From: a virus
Direction: 5' to 3' (one strand)
Virus record (IMG/VR): IMGVR_UViG_3300034063_001075
Span: 1-64,000 of that record
Length of the DNA: 64,000 nt
Both the position numbers and the translations under genes were made by a program. How positions within the stretch are numbered: the first letter of the stretch is position 1; every line of letters starts with the position of its first letter. Under the pieces are notes generated by a model that saw only the letters and a list, made by a program, of their open reading frames with translations, was not told the origin of the DNA and made no database searches. This document shows positions 17,000 through 25,604 of the stretch, piece after piece.

Positions 17000-17694
17000 T
17001 AGACGTGCAATTTAACAAGATCAGCTTCTGCGTCTCTTCTGCGGACTAACCCTTTGAACTTTGTGCCAACCCACAAGCGTTTCATCCGACGGATAAGGCC
17101 CTCAATTTGTTCGATGTCCCCAACGCGTACGGCTTCTCGAAGCATTGCCATTTCTTTTCGACGCGAACCAGTCAAAGAAGACCCCCGGTTAAAGACAATA
17201 GAAACCAGAGCCCCCAGAACGTCCGGATGGAGTTTCTCAGAACCGGGATACGTTTTCAAAGTAAGATCGACAAATCGTGGAAGCGTAGAGTGCCGAAATA
17301 CTTGCAGGGCTGACTCCCAAGGAATACGGATATCGGAAAGACTTTTAATTAGTGTCGAAGCCCGGACCCCCTTGACCGACAAAGTAGCGGCAAGGCGCTT
17401 GAATGTGACGCTCGACATCAGATTCCCACCCCAATCGCGGGAAAACTGCATGGGGGTGTTGTAACCAAGATCATACCCGATCCCAATAGTAACCCCCGAC
17501 GCGAGCCCCGGCCACGTGGGTTTAGAAAGATAGCGTTCGTAATAAGCTTTAGAACTGACCTCGTACTTTACGATCAGGTCGAACGCCTTGTCGGAAATCG
17601 CTGGCTTGCTAACAGATTGAGGAGGCGCTGTGGGAGAGTCCCAGAAAGACTTAACCCAGTCGGAGAATTGCGTGAAGAGGTCGAACCGCGCCAT
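16999..17694 (-). CDS. Phage-type lysozyme (endolysin or virion lysozyme)
   Basis: A 231-residue protein. After a short lead, residues ~35-80 hold KYEVSSKAYYERYL followed by GVTIGIGYDLGY, matching the lysozyme pattern of a catalytic Glu then G-x-T-x-G-x-G-x-D of muramidases related to glycoside hydrolase family 24. The C-terminal half is helical with VFNRGSSL, typical of the domain that closes the cleft. Expected to cut peptidoglycan glycan strands. No signal peptide or membrane anchor is seen, so release would need a holin, or it is virion-borne given its place inside the fibre block. Confidence 0.78.
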   Translation of the reverse strand: MARFDLFTQFSDWVKSFWDSPTAPPQSVSKPAISDKAFDLIVKYEVSSKAYYERYLSKPTWPGLASGVTIGIGYDLGYNTPMQFSRDWGGNLMSSVTFKRLAATLSVKGVRASTLIKSLSDIRIPWESALQVFRHSTLPRFVDLTLKTYPGSEKLHPDVLGALVSIVFNRGSSLTGSRRKEMAMLREAVRVGDIEQIEGLIRRMKRLWVGTKFKGLVRRRDAEADLVKLHV

Positions 17695-17697
17695 AAA

Positions 17698-18165
17698 CTA
17701 GGGGGTGCTGATTACAGTGACCGCTTCCTGCGAAGCGGCTTCGTAAGTCACAGGCGGTTCGGGCCAGCCACTTTTGGGGCTTGGGTCGATTGACGAAGCT
17801 AATAAGATTCCTTCAAGCCATTGTTTCATCGCCATCATGGCGGGGCCGAGAGTCTGGCCGCTAGTAACCAAGGCCATCTCTAGCCGCTGAAGACCAATGA
17901 TCTGAAGGCTCGTCAAGAATCGGGAAGTCCACTGCTCTGCGGTATAGGTGAGATCGGTGACGGTCCAAGTGCGCGTCACGGTTTGCGCTTCGACATCTAC
18001 GACATCCGATTGAGTGAGCACTTGGGTTTCGGAGTTGTAAGCAGGCGGTTCGCTTTCCACCACAGTCATCTCCAAAAGCTCTGGAGCAAGGCCGACAATC
18101 GGCTCCTCATCAATGCGCGGCCACGGAAGGACTTGTTCTGTTTGGGTATTGTAGAGAAGTTTCAT
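17698..18165 (-). CDS. Tail-associated protein, unknown function
   Basis: A 155-residue protein starting MKLLYNTQTEQVLPWPR. Residues ~35-75 (PPAYNSETQVLTQSD, TRTWTVTDLTYTAEQW) resemble the short proteins that follow fibre genes and may act as fibre chaperones or connectors; the rest is helical. Three bases separate it from the lysozyme. No firm family. Confidence 0.6.
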   Translation of the reverse strand: MKLLYNTQTEQVLPWPRIDEEPIVGLAPELLEMTVVESEPPAYNSETQVLTQSDVVDVEAQTVTRTWTVTDLTYTAEQWTSRFLTSLQIIGLQRLEMALVTSGQTLGPAMMAMKQWLEGILLASSIDPSPKSGWPEPPVTYEAASQEAVTVISTP

Positions 18166-18167
18166 AC

Positions 18168-18689
18168 TTAGAATATTACGCTGACATTAGAAAGACCGGG
18201 GGTTTGAGCCGCTGCCCCTTTCCAAAAGTTGATGCGAACCACATGACCCGCAGGCACGTTGGACGCTGTAAGCGTGACGGTCTGTGGCGTATTAAAGGCA
18301 GGTTGCACTGCAAGTTGCTGACCACCAGTAGTTCTATTCACAATGTTCGCAGCCATTGCCCACGCGTTTCCATTGAATGGATTTGAGCCGTTCCATGAGA
18401 GAATGAAATCAGACGTTGCAGGCATTGTGAAATCTTGGAAAAACGTCAACAGCCCCCCCGCCTCTTGAGGTGAACGTGTAAGGCCCTGAAGATTTGCGTA
18501 ATAGACGCCCCCAAGTAATCGAACCAATGAGTCGTTTGTAGCCACATTTACAAACGTGCCCCAGCCAAAAGGCACTGCTCTGCCCCACCAATTCGCAACA
18601 TTGCTGGTCATGCCAGTGACATTTGAAAAGTCACCGTTTACGACGCGTTCTTCAGCAAAGGCATACGGATTGATTACGAAAGCACTCAT
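18168..18689 (-). CDS. Fibre tip / carbohydrate-binding-like protein
   Basis: A 173-residue beta-rich protein: RVVNGDFSNVTGMTSNVANW, then FFQDFTMPATSDFILSW, ending VVRINFWKGAAAQTPGLSNV. The 'VxNGDFxx...W' start and jelly-roll-like spacing resemble carbohydrate-binding modules seen in phage fibres. It overlaps the long fibre gene by 4 bases, so the two are co-translated and may form one fibre. Sugar binding is inference. Confidence 0.55.
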   Translation of the reverse strand: MSAFVINPYAFAEERVVNGDFSNVTGMTSNVANWWGRAVPFGWGTFVNVATNDSLVRLLGGVYYANLQGLTRSPQEAGGLLTFFQDFTMPATSDFILSWNGSNPFNGNAWAMAANIVNRTTGGQQLAVQPAFNTPQTVTLTASNVPAGHVVRINFWKGAAAQTPGLSNVSVIF

Positions 18690-20392
18690 AAAGGACGGGT
18701 TCCCTCCAAATATACTTTCAATCCTTTTCCTGCAAAAGAGCCGCCGACCTGTTGGACAAAAATGTTGAGCGCAATTGGTTGATCACCAAATATAGTCATG
18801 CTGTCAATGCTTGAAGCATGAGTTGTTCCGGCTGCTATAGTTACAGTTGCTAAATTATTAGTCCCCTGACGAAGATGCACGATTAGCGAAGATCCAGTCG
18901 GGGCTTCAGTGACCGAAGCACGGAAAGTCGAGAATTCCCACTCGAAAAAGTTGGTGAACACGAGCTTTTGTCCAGTAGTCAAAGGGGATGACTCGTTCGA
19001 ACAAGCGGCGATGATTTGGTAAGGGACGTTTTCGACAGGAGGATAATACTGTATGAGACTCCACCCGTTTACGGTATCCCAGACTATAGTCGCCCACTGA
19101 AACTTGGTACTCGCAAAGGCGGGGTCTAACTCCCCGAATTCCGTCTTAGTAAGAACGTTGGGTTTGTTAAGAATCTCCGCATCACCCGAAGTTGCGTTCC
19201 AGTCGGCCTTTGGAATATTCGCAATGTCCCGTCCATCAATATTCAGCCGATTACCCGGCCCTAAGTCCTGCCAATATACCGGATCGGTTACAGGTATAGA
19301 TTCATTGTCGAATTTCGCCCGATAAATCCGCCCTCCTGAATGCACTACATCCCCCGCAAGGTAGCGGGTTCCGTCAACAAGTGTATGGTTGGCAGTCCAC
19401 GGAACGGCGGCGTTGAAATAGAGGTCGTCGTGATTGTGGGCAGAAGGCGGAAACGAGGAGGGTTTATTTAGGATCTGCGCGTCCCCCGAGTTGGCGTTCC
19501 AATTAGCCTGCACGTTTGGACTGATCTCACTGTAAGAAGTGCCGTTCCAGACATATACTTTACCGTTGTCTGAAGTCACATACACGGAGCCACCTTGAGA
19601 AACAGCAACGCCAGTTGTAGGAAGAGCGGCAAAATTGGCTACGCTAACAAGTATATCCAAAGCGTCTCGTTGAGCTTGTGCATTTGCGGCAAGCAACAAA
19701 GCGCGGCCTGCGGCGGTGCTGTCGGAGATGGCCGAGGCGGGGTGAGTATGCTTTGAGGGGTTCTTGATCGACCAAGTGACGGGAGTGCTACCACCACCGA
19801 CTGCAACCAGTTCGACAGTCTCTCCATCAGCCAGAGTTATCAGGTCTGTAAAGCCAGTGCCGTATTGCGGACTCCCTTGGGGGGCGACTACCTCATATTG
19901 TCTGAGAACAACGCTCCACGGCCCACCAGCGTGAAACTGCGCGTTGTGGGTAAAGGTCAGGGTATCTCCGGGCTGCGCCCCATCATTCGACCTTGGCAAA
20001 GTGACCTTTCTGTTTTGTGAGAAGTTGTATGAGTTAAACGTGATAATTTGGTTCCTTCCGGCATTCACTACGGAATTGGCATTTGTCGTCCCCCCGATAT
20101 CGAAAGATATTCTAGACTCTTTCTGCCCTAGCGCGGTCTCCAACCCGGTCACTTCGCTTATGCTGGCCGCGACTACCTTCTCAACGAAATGCGAGTTATC
20201 GACACCGTCTTTGAACCAATACTCCACGACAGAGTTGCCGCTTTTGATACCGACGGTTAAGCCCTGATAACGTAAGCCGGACGAGAGGTCAGCGAGCGCG
20301 AGCGCGGTAGTATCGTAAGGCCCGTACTTCGCATCGATGGGTTTAGGGGAGCCAACGACTACGCCGCTTGAAAGTTGAATTCCAGTAGGCAT
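18686..20392 (-). CDS. Tail fibre protein
   Basis: A 568-residue protein. The N-terminal part has ALADLSSGLRYQGLTVGI. The middle carries fibre repeats: VQANWNANSGDAQILNKPS at about residue 295 and KADWNATSGDAEILNKPN at about 400, the W-N-A-x-S-G-D-A-x-I-L-N-K-P unit typical of trimeric phage fibres, plus HNHDDLYF and HTHPASAI histidine motifs that bind iron in fibre shafts. The C-terminal ~150 residues are beta-rich and likely form the tip. Overlaps its neighbours by one and four bases. Confidence 0.85.
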   Translation of the reverse strand: MPTGIQLSSGVVVGSPKPIDAKYGPYDTTALALADLSSGLRYQGLTVGIKSGNSVVEYWFKDGVDNSHFVEKVVAASISEVTGLETALGQKESRISFDIGGTTNANSVVNAGRNQIITFNSYNFSQNRKVTLPRSNDGAQPGDTLTFTHNAQFHAGGPWSVVLRQYEVVAPQGSPQYGTGFTDLITLADGETVELVAVGGGSTPVTWSIKNPSKHTHPASAISDSTAAGRALLLAANAQAQRDALDILVSVANFAALPTTGVAVSQGGSVYVTSDNGKVYVWNGTSYSEISPNVQANWNANSGDAQILNKPSSFPPSAHNHDDLYFNAAVPWTANHTLVDGTRYLAGDVVHSGGRIYRAKFDNESIPVTDPVYWQDLGPGNRLNIDGRDIANIPKADWNATSGDAEILNKPNVLTKTEFGELDPAFASTKFQWATIVWDTVNGWSLIQYYPPVENVPYQIIAACSNESSPLTTGQKLVFTNFFEWEFSTFRASVTEAPTGSSLIVHLRQGTNNLATVTIAAGTTHASSIDSMTIFGDQPIALNIFVQQVGGSFAGKGLKVYLEGTRPL

Positions 20393-21417
20393 TAGGTGGG
20401 GTTCCTTAGCTGAAGTGTTGTGTTGGAGTTAGTGAGCGGAAGAGGCGTAATGTGCATCTTGTACTCTACGGACCACAACGACGTAGCCACATCCTGTTGA
20501 GTAGCCACTGCGTTGAAAACAGACGTTATCGACCCGTTGTCCAAATCTGTGACGTAATACGTGGCTTTAGTAGTCAGCGCAGACTGATAAGCCACCCCGA
20601 GAAACTGATTGCTTAGGTTGTAGGGGACCGAAATTGTGCCACTCGCATCCCCAACGACTTTCGAAAGAACCGCTGACGTATGAATGGCCGTGGCATTACC
20701 TGCCATAATAGCTGCCTTAAACTGGGCGGGAGTAAATGAGACGGGAGACTTGAGGTAATACCACGGATAAACCCCGGTAATGATAGGTGAACTAGTGCTA
20801 TCCGATACAGTGCCGTTTGGTTGACCGACATTCCGGTCAGCATCAAGCGCAGTGCTAGCATTTCCTTTGTTATCGAAATACAACCCCGTTCCCGGCTGAT
20901 GAACCACAGTAACAGCCCAATTATTTGAACCGAGAACAACCGGGACGTTTCCTAACGAATGCGTCCCTACATTAGGGACGGGTGTCCCCATTGCTGTACC
21001 AGAATACGTGAAAGATATTGCGGGGCCTACTAGTTCAGGCCCTAAAGTGCCATTGCCGTTAGTAATACGCCCACGATCAAAAGTCGCCGTAAGCGTTCGG
21101 TTCACTACTGTGCCAACTTCCAAAACTCCTGAAAGCCCACTAACCGTGAGTGCAACAGACTTAGCTGTGCTTATAGAAGGAGAGACTGTCGGGAACAGAA
21201 TGACATCCAGAGCTTCCGAGAGCGTACGGGTCTTCCAAACGCTGGCTAATTCTGGGTCCGCTCCTCCGACTTCTGTGCTAAGAACGCTGTCTCCAACACC
21301 GCTAGCATACAGTAGGGAAGCGCTTTCCCCCGGAGGACCCTGCGGACCTTGTGGGCCGACCGTGTTTACCTGAACAACAGTCGCAGCGGTAGAGATAACT
21401 TCGATGACGTCAGCCAT
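20392..21417 (-). CDS. Collagen-like tail fibre / tip protein
   Basis: A 341-residue protein. Residues ~18-31 include VGPQGPQGPPGES, a short collagen-type Gly-X-Y trimerisation segment. The rest is beta-rich with Ig-like pattern (SVALTVSGLSGVLEVGTVV; TFDRGRITNGNGTLG; PYNLSNQFLGVAYQ), as found in fibre shafts and in conserved head-fibre domains. It shares single-base junctions with both neighbours. Trimeric fibre role is well supported by the collagen motif, ligand unknown. Confidence 0.72.
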   Translation of the reverse strand: MADVIEVISTAATVVQVNTVGPQGPQGPPGESASLLYASGVGDSVLSTEVGGADPELASVWKTRTLSEALDVILFPTVSPSISTAKSVALTVSGLSGVLEVGTVVNRTLTATFDRGRITNGNGTLGPELVGPAISFTYSGTAMGTPVPNVGTHSLGNVPVVLGSNNWAVTVVHQPGTGLYFDNKGNASTALDADRNVGQPNGTVSDSTSSPIITGVYPWYYLKSPVSFTPAQFKAAIMAGNATAIHTSAVLSKVVGDASGTISVPYNLSNQFLGVAYQSALTTKATYYVTDLDNGSITSVFNAVATQQDVATSLWSVEYKMHITPLPLTNSNTTLQLRNPT

Positions 21418-21776
21418 TATCTCGTAACCTCCGGTGTAACTTCAGAGGGGCCTTCCAAAATACGAAGAACTTCACCTGAAGGGGAAACTAACTCCAAGTC
21501 CCAAACACCAGACCCCGCTGGTATATTTTGGGTCAAAATAGCAGTGGAGAACATATCAATACGGCCAAGCGCTCCCTCGGCTTGTAGCGTGATGCCTCCG
21601 TTCTCAGTATTCCACGTCGCCCAAACTGTGTTTGAAGAATACGAAGGACGCATCATCGAACGGGCGGTCCATCCCGTCAAATTTACAGGCGTTGCATTAG
21701 ACGCAGTTGTCCCTGCCTTATAAATAAAGGTCTGCCGAAAAGTAGCGCCTTGATCGATTACGAGTTTATAAGTCAT
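21417..21776 (-). CDS. Baseplate/receptor-binding N-domain-like protein
   Basis: A 119-residue protein: IDQGATFRQTFIYKAGTT, then PVNLTGWTARSMMRPSY, then VWDLELVSPSGEVLRILEG. This is the small all-beta phage protein related to the N-terminal domain of baseplate upper proteins (BppU-like), which anchors fibres to the particle. Found alone here, just upstream of the collagen-like fibre gene, so it probably links that fibre to the tail. Confidence 0.68.
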   Translation of the reverse strand: MTYKLVIDQGATFRQTFIYKAGTTASNATPVNLTGWTARSMMRPSYSSNTVWATWNTENGGITLQAEGALGRIDMFSTAILTQNIPAGSGVWDLELVSPSGEVLRILEGPSEVTPEVTR

Positions 21777-21948
21777 GGGAGTCGTCTAACCATACTCTAT
21801 CTCGTTTATGTTTGCGAGAAGTTCGTGAACGTTTTTTAGATGAGTCGCGAAAAGAATAATTATGTGAGTGATTGCGAGACTCGCGACGATGCTCGTCGTG
21901 TCTGTACTCGTCGTCCTCGAAAAGCTCGCGGTCGCGAACGCGGGGCAT
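21766..21948 (-). CDS. Arg/His/Asp-rich small protein
   Basis: A 60-residue hydrophilic protein, MPRVRDRELFEDDEYRHDEH and onward, made almost wholly of Arg, Asp, Glu, His, Ser and Lys. Overlaps the next start by 11 bases. No fold is expected alone; it could bind nucleic acid. Unrecognised; coding status rests on operon packing. Confidence 0.45.
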   Translation of the reverse strand: MPRVRDRELFEDDEYRHDEHRRESRNHSHNYSFRDSSKKRSRTSRKHKRDRVWLDDSHDL

Positions 21949-21956
21949 AAACGAAA

Positions 21957-22247
21957 TTACGGCGTGGTGGGGCCGAATTTAAGTTTAAGCACTTCTTCGA
22001 TTCGTTTTGTGCGTTCGTCGATACGAATCAAAGTTTCCGCTCGCTCTGCCGCTGCTTTTTCGATGGCTGTGAGTCGCGCCTCTTGCCGCCCGTTTTCTTG
22101 GTTAATGTGCTGAATTTGGGTGGGTAAAACAATCCACCCATTCAACGCCACGAAACAGGTAACAAGAAGCGCGACCCCGGCGATTAACTCCCCGGCAGTC
22201 AAACGCAAGAGGTGTGTGGTACGAACCGCCTCCATTGTTATACTCAC
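21957..22247 (-). CDS. Membrane coiled-coil protein (spanin/holin-like)
   Basis: A 96-residue protein with one membrane segment (GELIAGVALLVTCFVALNGW, residues ~19-38) followed by a charged coiled coil (EARLTAIEKAAAERAETLIR). GTG at 22247 overlaps the upstream stop as GTGA; ATG at 22235 is the alternative. One N-terminal helix plus a periplasmic-type coiled coil fits an inner-membrane spanin or a small holin, but no outer-membrane spanin is adjacent. Lysis role is inferred. Confidence 0.55.
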   Translation of the reverse strand: MSITMEAVRTTHLLRLTAGELIAGVALLVTCFVALNGWIVLPTQIQHINQENGRQEARLTAIEKAAAERAETLIRIDERTKRIEEVLKLKFGPTTP

Positions 22248-22606
22248 CCGACAGCTTCGTCTTTCGCGTCAGCGAAGCCCTTTTCAACCGCCGCCATGAA
22301 GTCAGGATCAGCAGGCTCTTCTTCCGCAACTTCAGCCTCTTCGGGTTCTGGAGCAGAAGCTGTAACGGGCAAGCCGTCGATAGCTTCCAAAAGAAGTTTT
22401 CCGCCAGACATCTTCACAGTTGCTAGCACGTCGAAGGGGCGCTCGTCGCCTGCTTCTTCCGGAGCCTCAAAACCAGCGGGGACGGGAATCTCAATAGCTG
22501 AGCCCTCATTCATCTCCGGGGTTTCTGGGGTTTCTTCCGAAGCTGCGGCCATCGCATCCTCCAAACCCGGCATCTCCTCCGGGGCCATTTCGGTGTCTTT
22601 AGCCAT
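22244..22606 (-). CDS. Acidic protein near capsid gene
   Basis: A 120-residue, very acidic protein with Pro/Glu-rich ends around a possible folded core (FDVLATVKMSGGKLLLEAID). It is the first gene after the capsid gene in the direction of transcription, a usual spot for a head decoration protein. No homology recognised. Confidence 0.6.
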   Translation of the reverse strand: MAKDTEMAPEEMPGLEDAMAAASEETPETPEMNEGSAIEIPVPAGFEAPEEAGDERPFDVLATVKMSGGKLLLEAIDGLPVTASAPEPEEAEVAEEEPADPDFMAAVEKGFADAKDEAVG

Positions 22607-22669
22607 AAAAAAGTATTCGGTCGGAGTGGGGGCAGGCCGAAGCCCACCCCCACTAACAACCGATGTTAA

Positions 22670-23869
22670 TTAGGCCGTAACCGTTCCGGCGCGTTTGAAC
22701 CGGATGACGTAACCGTACTCAGGCTTAATCGGCTTGGAACCGTTAGACATAACCGAGCGGAAGTAACCGATCGTTTTGTCCGGATTCAAGACTCGATCCT
22801 GAATATTCAACCATTTGAAGTCACCTTTATAGGCAACTGCGTCGAATTTGGTGTTGCCGCCCGGAGCCGTGATCGGCTTCGGAACCATGCTCACAAACAC
22901 GTCGCGATGGTAGACAATGGCGTCCTCGAACTCTGCTAGCTCGTAAGCCGGATTAACGATCCAGCCGCGAGCGCTAGCCGAGGTGTCCTTGATGAACGGA
23001 TAGACCCGCACCCACTTGTTGCCAGCAGTGTTGCCAGTAACGAAGTTGTACCTCGGAGCGAAGTCGTCAACCATGTGGTAGAAACCACGGAAGCTGCGTT
23101 CGATGCCGAGAGGAGTGAGAAGCTCATTGGCGCGAGTCGAGTAACGGAAGTCGTAACGAACGTTACCGTCGTTGTCGCGAATGAGGTTCATCGAAGCCTC
23201 AGAACCGAGGATGACGCCGAACTCAGGGCGACCATCCGCACGACCGAGAGGATTCAGGCCAGCACCGTCGCGAACGAGGCGCAGGTAAACTTTATCCAAC
23301 TGGGCTTGGGTGAGGGTGGCGGTAGGAGCCGTTTCAGCAATAGTGCTGGCAAACGTCTGTGCGCCGTGGGTGGCAACGCCCTTGTTCTCAGAGAGACGGA
23401 CGTACTCGTTACGATAGCGCTCTTTCCAGCTATAAGCGACGTTCTCAGTGAGGATGTCGAAGATGTTGGAAAGCTGCTCCTTGCGTTTGAAGGAGTAGCG
23501 CAGGTCGTTGATACAGAGCGGAGGACTCTCCAACGCGGTCTGCTTGAGGTTGTAGGTACGCAGGTAATGAGTGAACTCAATGACCGAAGCCTGCGGAACG
23601 CAGTTCGCCGGATCGTTGACCACCGTATTGAAGGAAACGTCGTTCCACTTCGAGGTGATGTCACCACTGTTGTCAGAGACCGTAGGAAGCGAGCGACCGT
23701 AGGTGAGAACCGAAATGGTCTCGCCCATTTCATCGGGCCACGCTTCTTGTTTGGTCAGTTTGAGCCAGACGCTGGTGTCCAACGTCTTGCGATGGATGTC
23801 AGGGCCGATACGTCCGGCTTCTGCTTCCAGAATACTATTGATTTGATAATTGCTAAAGCTAGCAGGCAT
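22670..23869 (-). CDS. Major capsid protein
   Basis: A 399-residue protein. The start at 23869 (MPASFSNYQINSIL) is set by a strong Shine-Dalgarno AAAGGAGG eight bases upstream; in-frame codons further up lack one. The body fits an HK97-fold major capsid protein in length and character: an early DTSVWLKLTKQEAWPDEMG strand/arm region, a long mixed middle and a beta-rich end (PEYGYVIRFKRAG). Its position after the scaffold candidate, portal and terminase is the standard head-gene order. No separate protease or long N-terminal scaffold arm was seen. Assignment comes from context and general shape rather than a specific motif. Confidence 0.72.
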   Translation of the reverse strand: MPASFSNYQINSILEAEAGRIGPDIHRKTLDTSVWLKLTKQEAWPDEMGETISVLTYGRSLPTVSDNSGDITSKWNDVSFNTVVNDPANCVPQASVIEFTHYLRTYNLKQTALESPPLCINDLRYSFKRKEQLSNIFDILTENVAYSWKERYRNEYVRLSENKGVATHGAQTFASTIAETAPTATLTQAQLDKVYLRLVRDGAGLNPLGRADGRPEFGVILGSEASMNLIRDNDGNVRYDFRYSTRANELLTPLGIERSFRGFYHMVDDFAPRYNFVTGNTAGNKWVRVYPFIKDTSASARGWIVNPAYELAEFEDAIVYHRDVFVSMVPKPITAPGGNTKFDAVAYKGDFKWLNIQDRVLNPDKTIGYFRSVMSNGSKPIKPEYGYVIRFKRAGTVTA

Positions 23870-24098
23870 AAAACCTCCTTTGTTGAGTGTGAGACCCGCA
23901 TACATCCGAAACACCACACAGCGCCCAGAGACGCGGGTTTGATTCAGTCGGATGAGCGATACCGACACCCCGGAAAGGGGCTGCGCTCTAAAATACTGTC
24001 AGTGGTTTTTACGACTCCACAGAAGTCGCGCAGGATTGACTGCTCCTGCTAGCATGATGCAACCATCACATACCGCTAGCAGGATGTCAAATAATTTT
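23870..24098. promoter_or_regulatory. Leader region between scaffold and capsid genes
   Basis: A 229-base noncoding gap, unusual in this packed operon. It contains a perfect 10-base inverted repeat (see next entry) and a second pairing of CCCGC near 23890 with GCGGG near 23932, and ends with the capsid Shine-Dalgarno. Likely roles are a capsid promoter or mRNA stability structures that raise capsid yield; no clear -35/-10 pair was found. Confidence 0.4.
24044..24084. repeat. Perfect inverted repeat TCCTGCTAGC/GCTAGCAGGA
   Basis: Arms at 24044-24053 and 24075-24084 around a 21-base loop; each arm ends in the over-represented word GCTAGC. A T6 run follows at 24095-24100 on the plus strand, too distant for a typical terminator. 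Could be an RNA hairpin or a protein site. Confidence 0.6.
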
Positions 24099-25307
24099 TT
24101 AGGACCCTATTCCGGCTTCGATGGCATCCAAAAAGGAAAGACCTTCGGGGGCAGCAGGGACGCCACCATCAGAAGTTCCCGCACCCGCTTTTGGCTTACT
24201 CTTAGTGTACTTCGCCAAAGAAGTTTGCAATTCCTTAACTTTAGCATTGGCCTCTTTAACTTGACGGAGCACACCGGGCAAAAGAGCGGCTGCGAACGAG
24301 CTATAACTCTTCACATCGTTTGAAGCGTCTCCCAAAGTTGCGACTGCACTTCTAGCCATCTCGTAGGCCTTTGTCCGGTCAGACTCAGGCATATTCTTAA
24401 TGGGGCCGAGTTCGCTCAGCTTCTTCCAGACATCTTCAGAAGCCGAGAGAACTGCTTTTCGTTGTTCTGCGACGGTGGTTTCGTAAGCTTGCTTAGCCTC
24501 TGCCTGCTTCTGCGATACAAACTCTTTGTGATTATCGCGATACCAAGCTTTGCGCTCCATGATATTCCGCATCCCCCGAACCAGAAGATGAAGCTCCTGT
24601 TGGTCGAAAGTGTTCATGGAGGTGGCGACGTCTGTAAGCTCGTCGGAGGGTGTTCCCTTTTCAGCGCTCTCTTCAATAGCCCGCTCCAGAAGTCGTTTGG
24701 ACACGCTGTACTTCTCGGAAAGAGCACCCGCACTACGCAAGGTATCAACCAAAGGGCGGATGACCTGCTCTTTATACTCAGGGGTCGTCTCTACAGAGAT
24801 AGTGGACAGTTCGGTCGAAACCTCTTCCAGCTTGGATTTAAGGACTTTGTTCTCTTCAGCTAGCTTCTGGACCTGTTCCGTATCTGCTGGCTTTTCGGAA
24901 GGCGACTCTTTGAGTTTTTGAAGCTCGGCCTTGGTCGTTTCAAGCTGCTTGGACAACTCCCGGTTCTTGACGCGGTACTCTTTGAAAGCCCGTCTCGCCT
25001 CGACAGACATATTCGTCGGCTCCGTTTCCTCGGAAGTTTCTTCGGAAGATGACTCTGTTTTATCGTCGGCACTCTCTGACTTTTCGTCCGACTTTTCAGT
25101 TTCCTTGGCTTCCTCGGAAGTGGGCTCTTCGACGTTTTCTTCCCCAAAGACATTATCCAGACGATCCAACCACGACTCAGAAGAACTCGAAGAAGAGTCA
25201 GCGGTTTGAGAAGTCGCTTCGCTAGTGCTAGCAACATCGGATGTGGTTTGAGGAGTTTCGGAAACCGGGGCTTCCGACAACGGGGCTTGTGCATTTTCTG
25301 TGGACAT
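24099..25307 (-). CDS. Scaffold protein candidate
   Basis: A 402-residue acidic protein. The first ~110 residues are Ser/Glu/Thr-rich and disordered (TADSSSSSSESWLDRLDNVF); residues ~115-190 form a coiled coil (NRELSKQLETTKAELQKLKE); the rest is helical with a Lys-rich stretch and Gly/Ala-rich end. This composition and the place between portal and capsid genes fit an internal scaffold that shapes the procapsid and then leaves. No protease motif. Confidence 0.7.
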   Translation of the reverse strand: MSTENAQAPLSEAPVSETPQTTSDVASTSEATSQTADSSSSSSESWLDRLDNVFGEENVEEPTSEEAKETEKSDEKSESADDKTESSSEETSEETEPTNMSVEARRAFKEYRVKNRELSKQLETTKAELQKLKESPSEKPADTEQVQKLAEENKVLKSKLEEVSTELSTISVETTPEYKEQVIRPLVDTLRSAGALSEKYSVSKRLLERAIEESAEKGTPSDELTDVATSMNTFDQQELHLLVRGMRNIMERKAWYRDNHKEFVSQKQAEAKQAYETTVAEQRKAVLSASEDVWKKLSELGPIKNMPESDRTKAYEMARSAVATLGDASNDVKSYSSFAAALLPGVLRQVKEANAKVKELQTSLAKYTKSKPKAGAGTSDGGVPAAPEGLSFLDAIEAGIGS

Positions 25308-25313
25308 AAAGGT

Positions 25314-25601
25314 TTACTTGTTTGCTCCAGTTCGTCTCCAAGGCTGGAGGTCAACTGTTTCGGGTTTGATCGGCTGAACTGCCAAAGACTGGAAATTGCG
25401 AAGACACTCGAAATAGCCCTCTCGACGGGCGTTAATAAGAGCCCCGTGCTGAATCGGGTCTGTTCCCTGTGGAACAGGCTTCATAACTGGGAGCCCGTGG
25501 TCTCTCAAAACAGCGACGGCTTCCTGCATAACAGGATTCGCTAAAGCTTCTTTGAAGAGGATGACTTTATCCTCGTTCGCGTACCATTCCGCGAGGGTCA
25601 T
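25314..25601 (-). CDS. Small head-module protein
   Basis: A 95-residue helical protein starting MTLAEWYANEDKVILFKEAL; the centre has PIQHGALINARREGYFECLR. Proteins of this size and pattern often sit between portal and scaffold genes in podovirus-like phages; function unknown. Three bases after the portal stop. Confidence 0.65.
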   Translation of the reverse strand: MTLAEWYANEDKVILFKEALANPVMQEAVAVLRDHGLPVMKPVPQGTDPIQHGALINARREGYFECLRNFQSLAVQPIKPETVDLQPWRRTGANK

Positions 25602-25604
25602 AAA

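Noticed and set aside
23075-24052. 325-residue plus-strand frame across the capsid gene
   Set aside because: Antisense to a well-supported capsid gene with a strong ribosome site; no recognisable protein.
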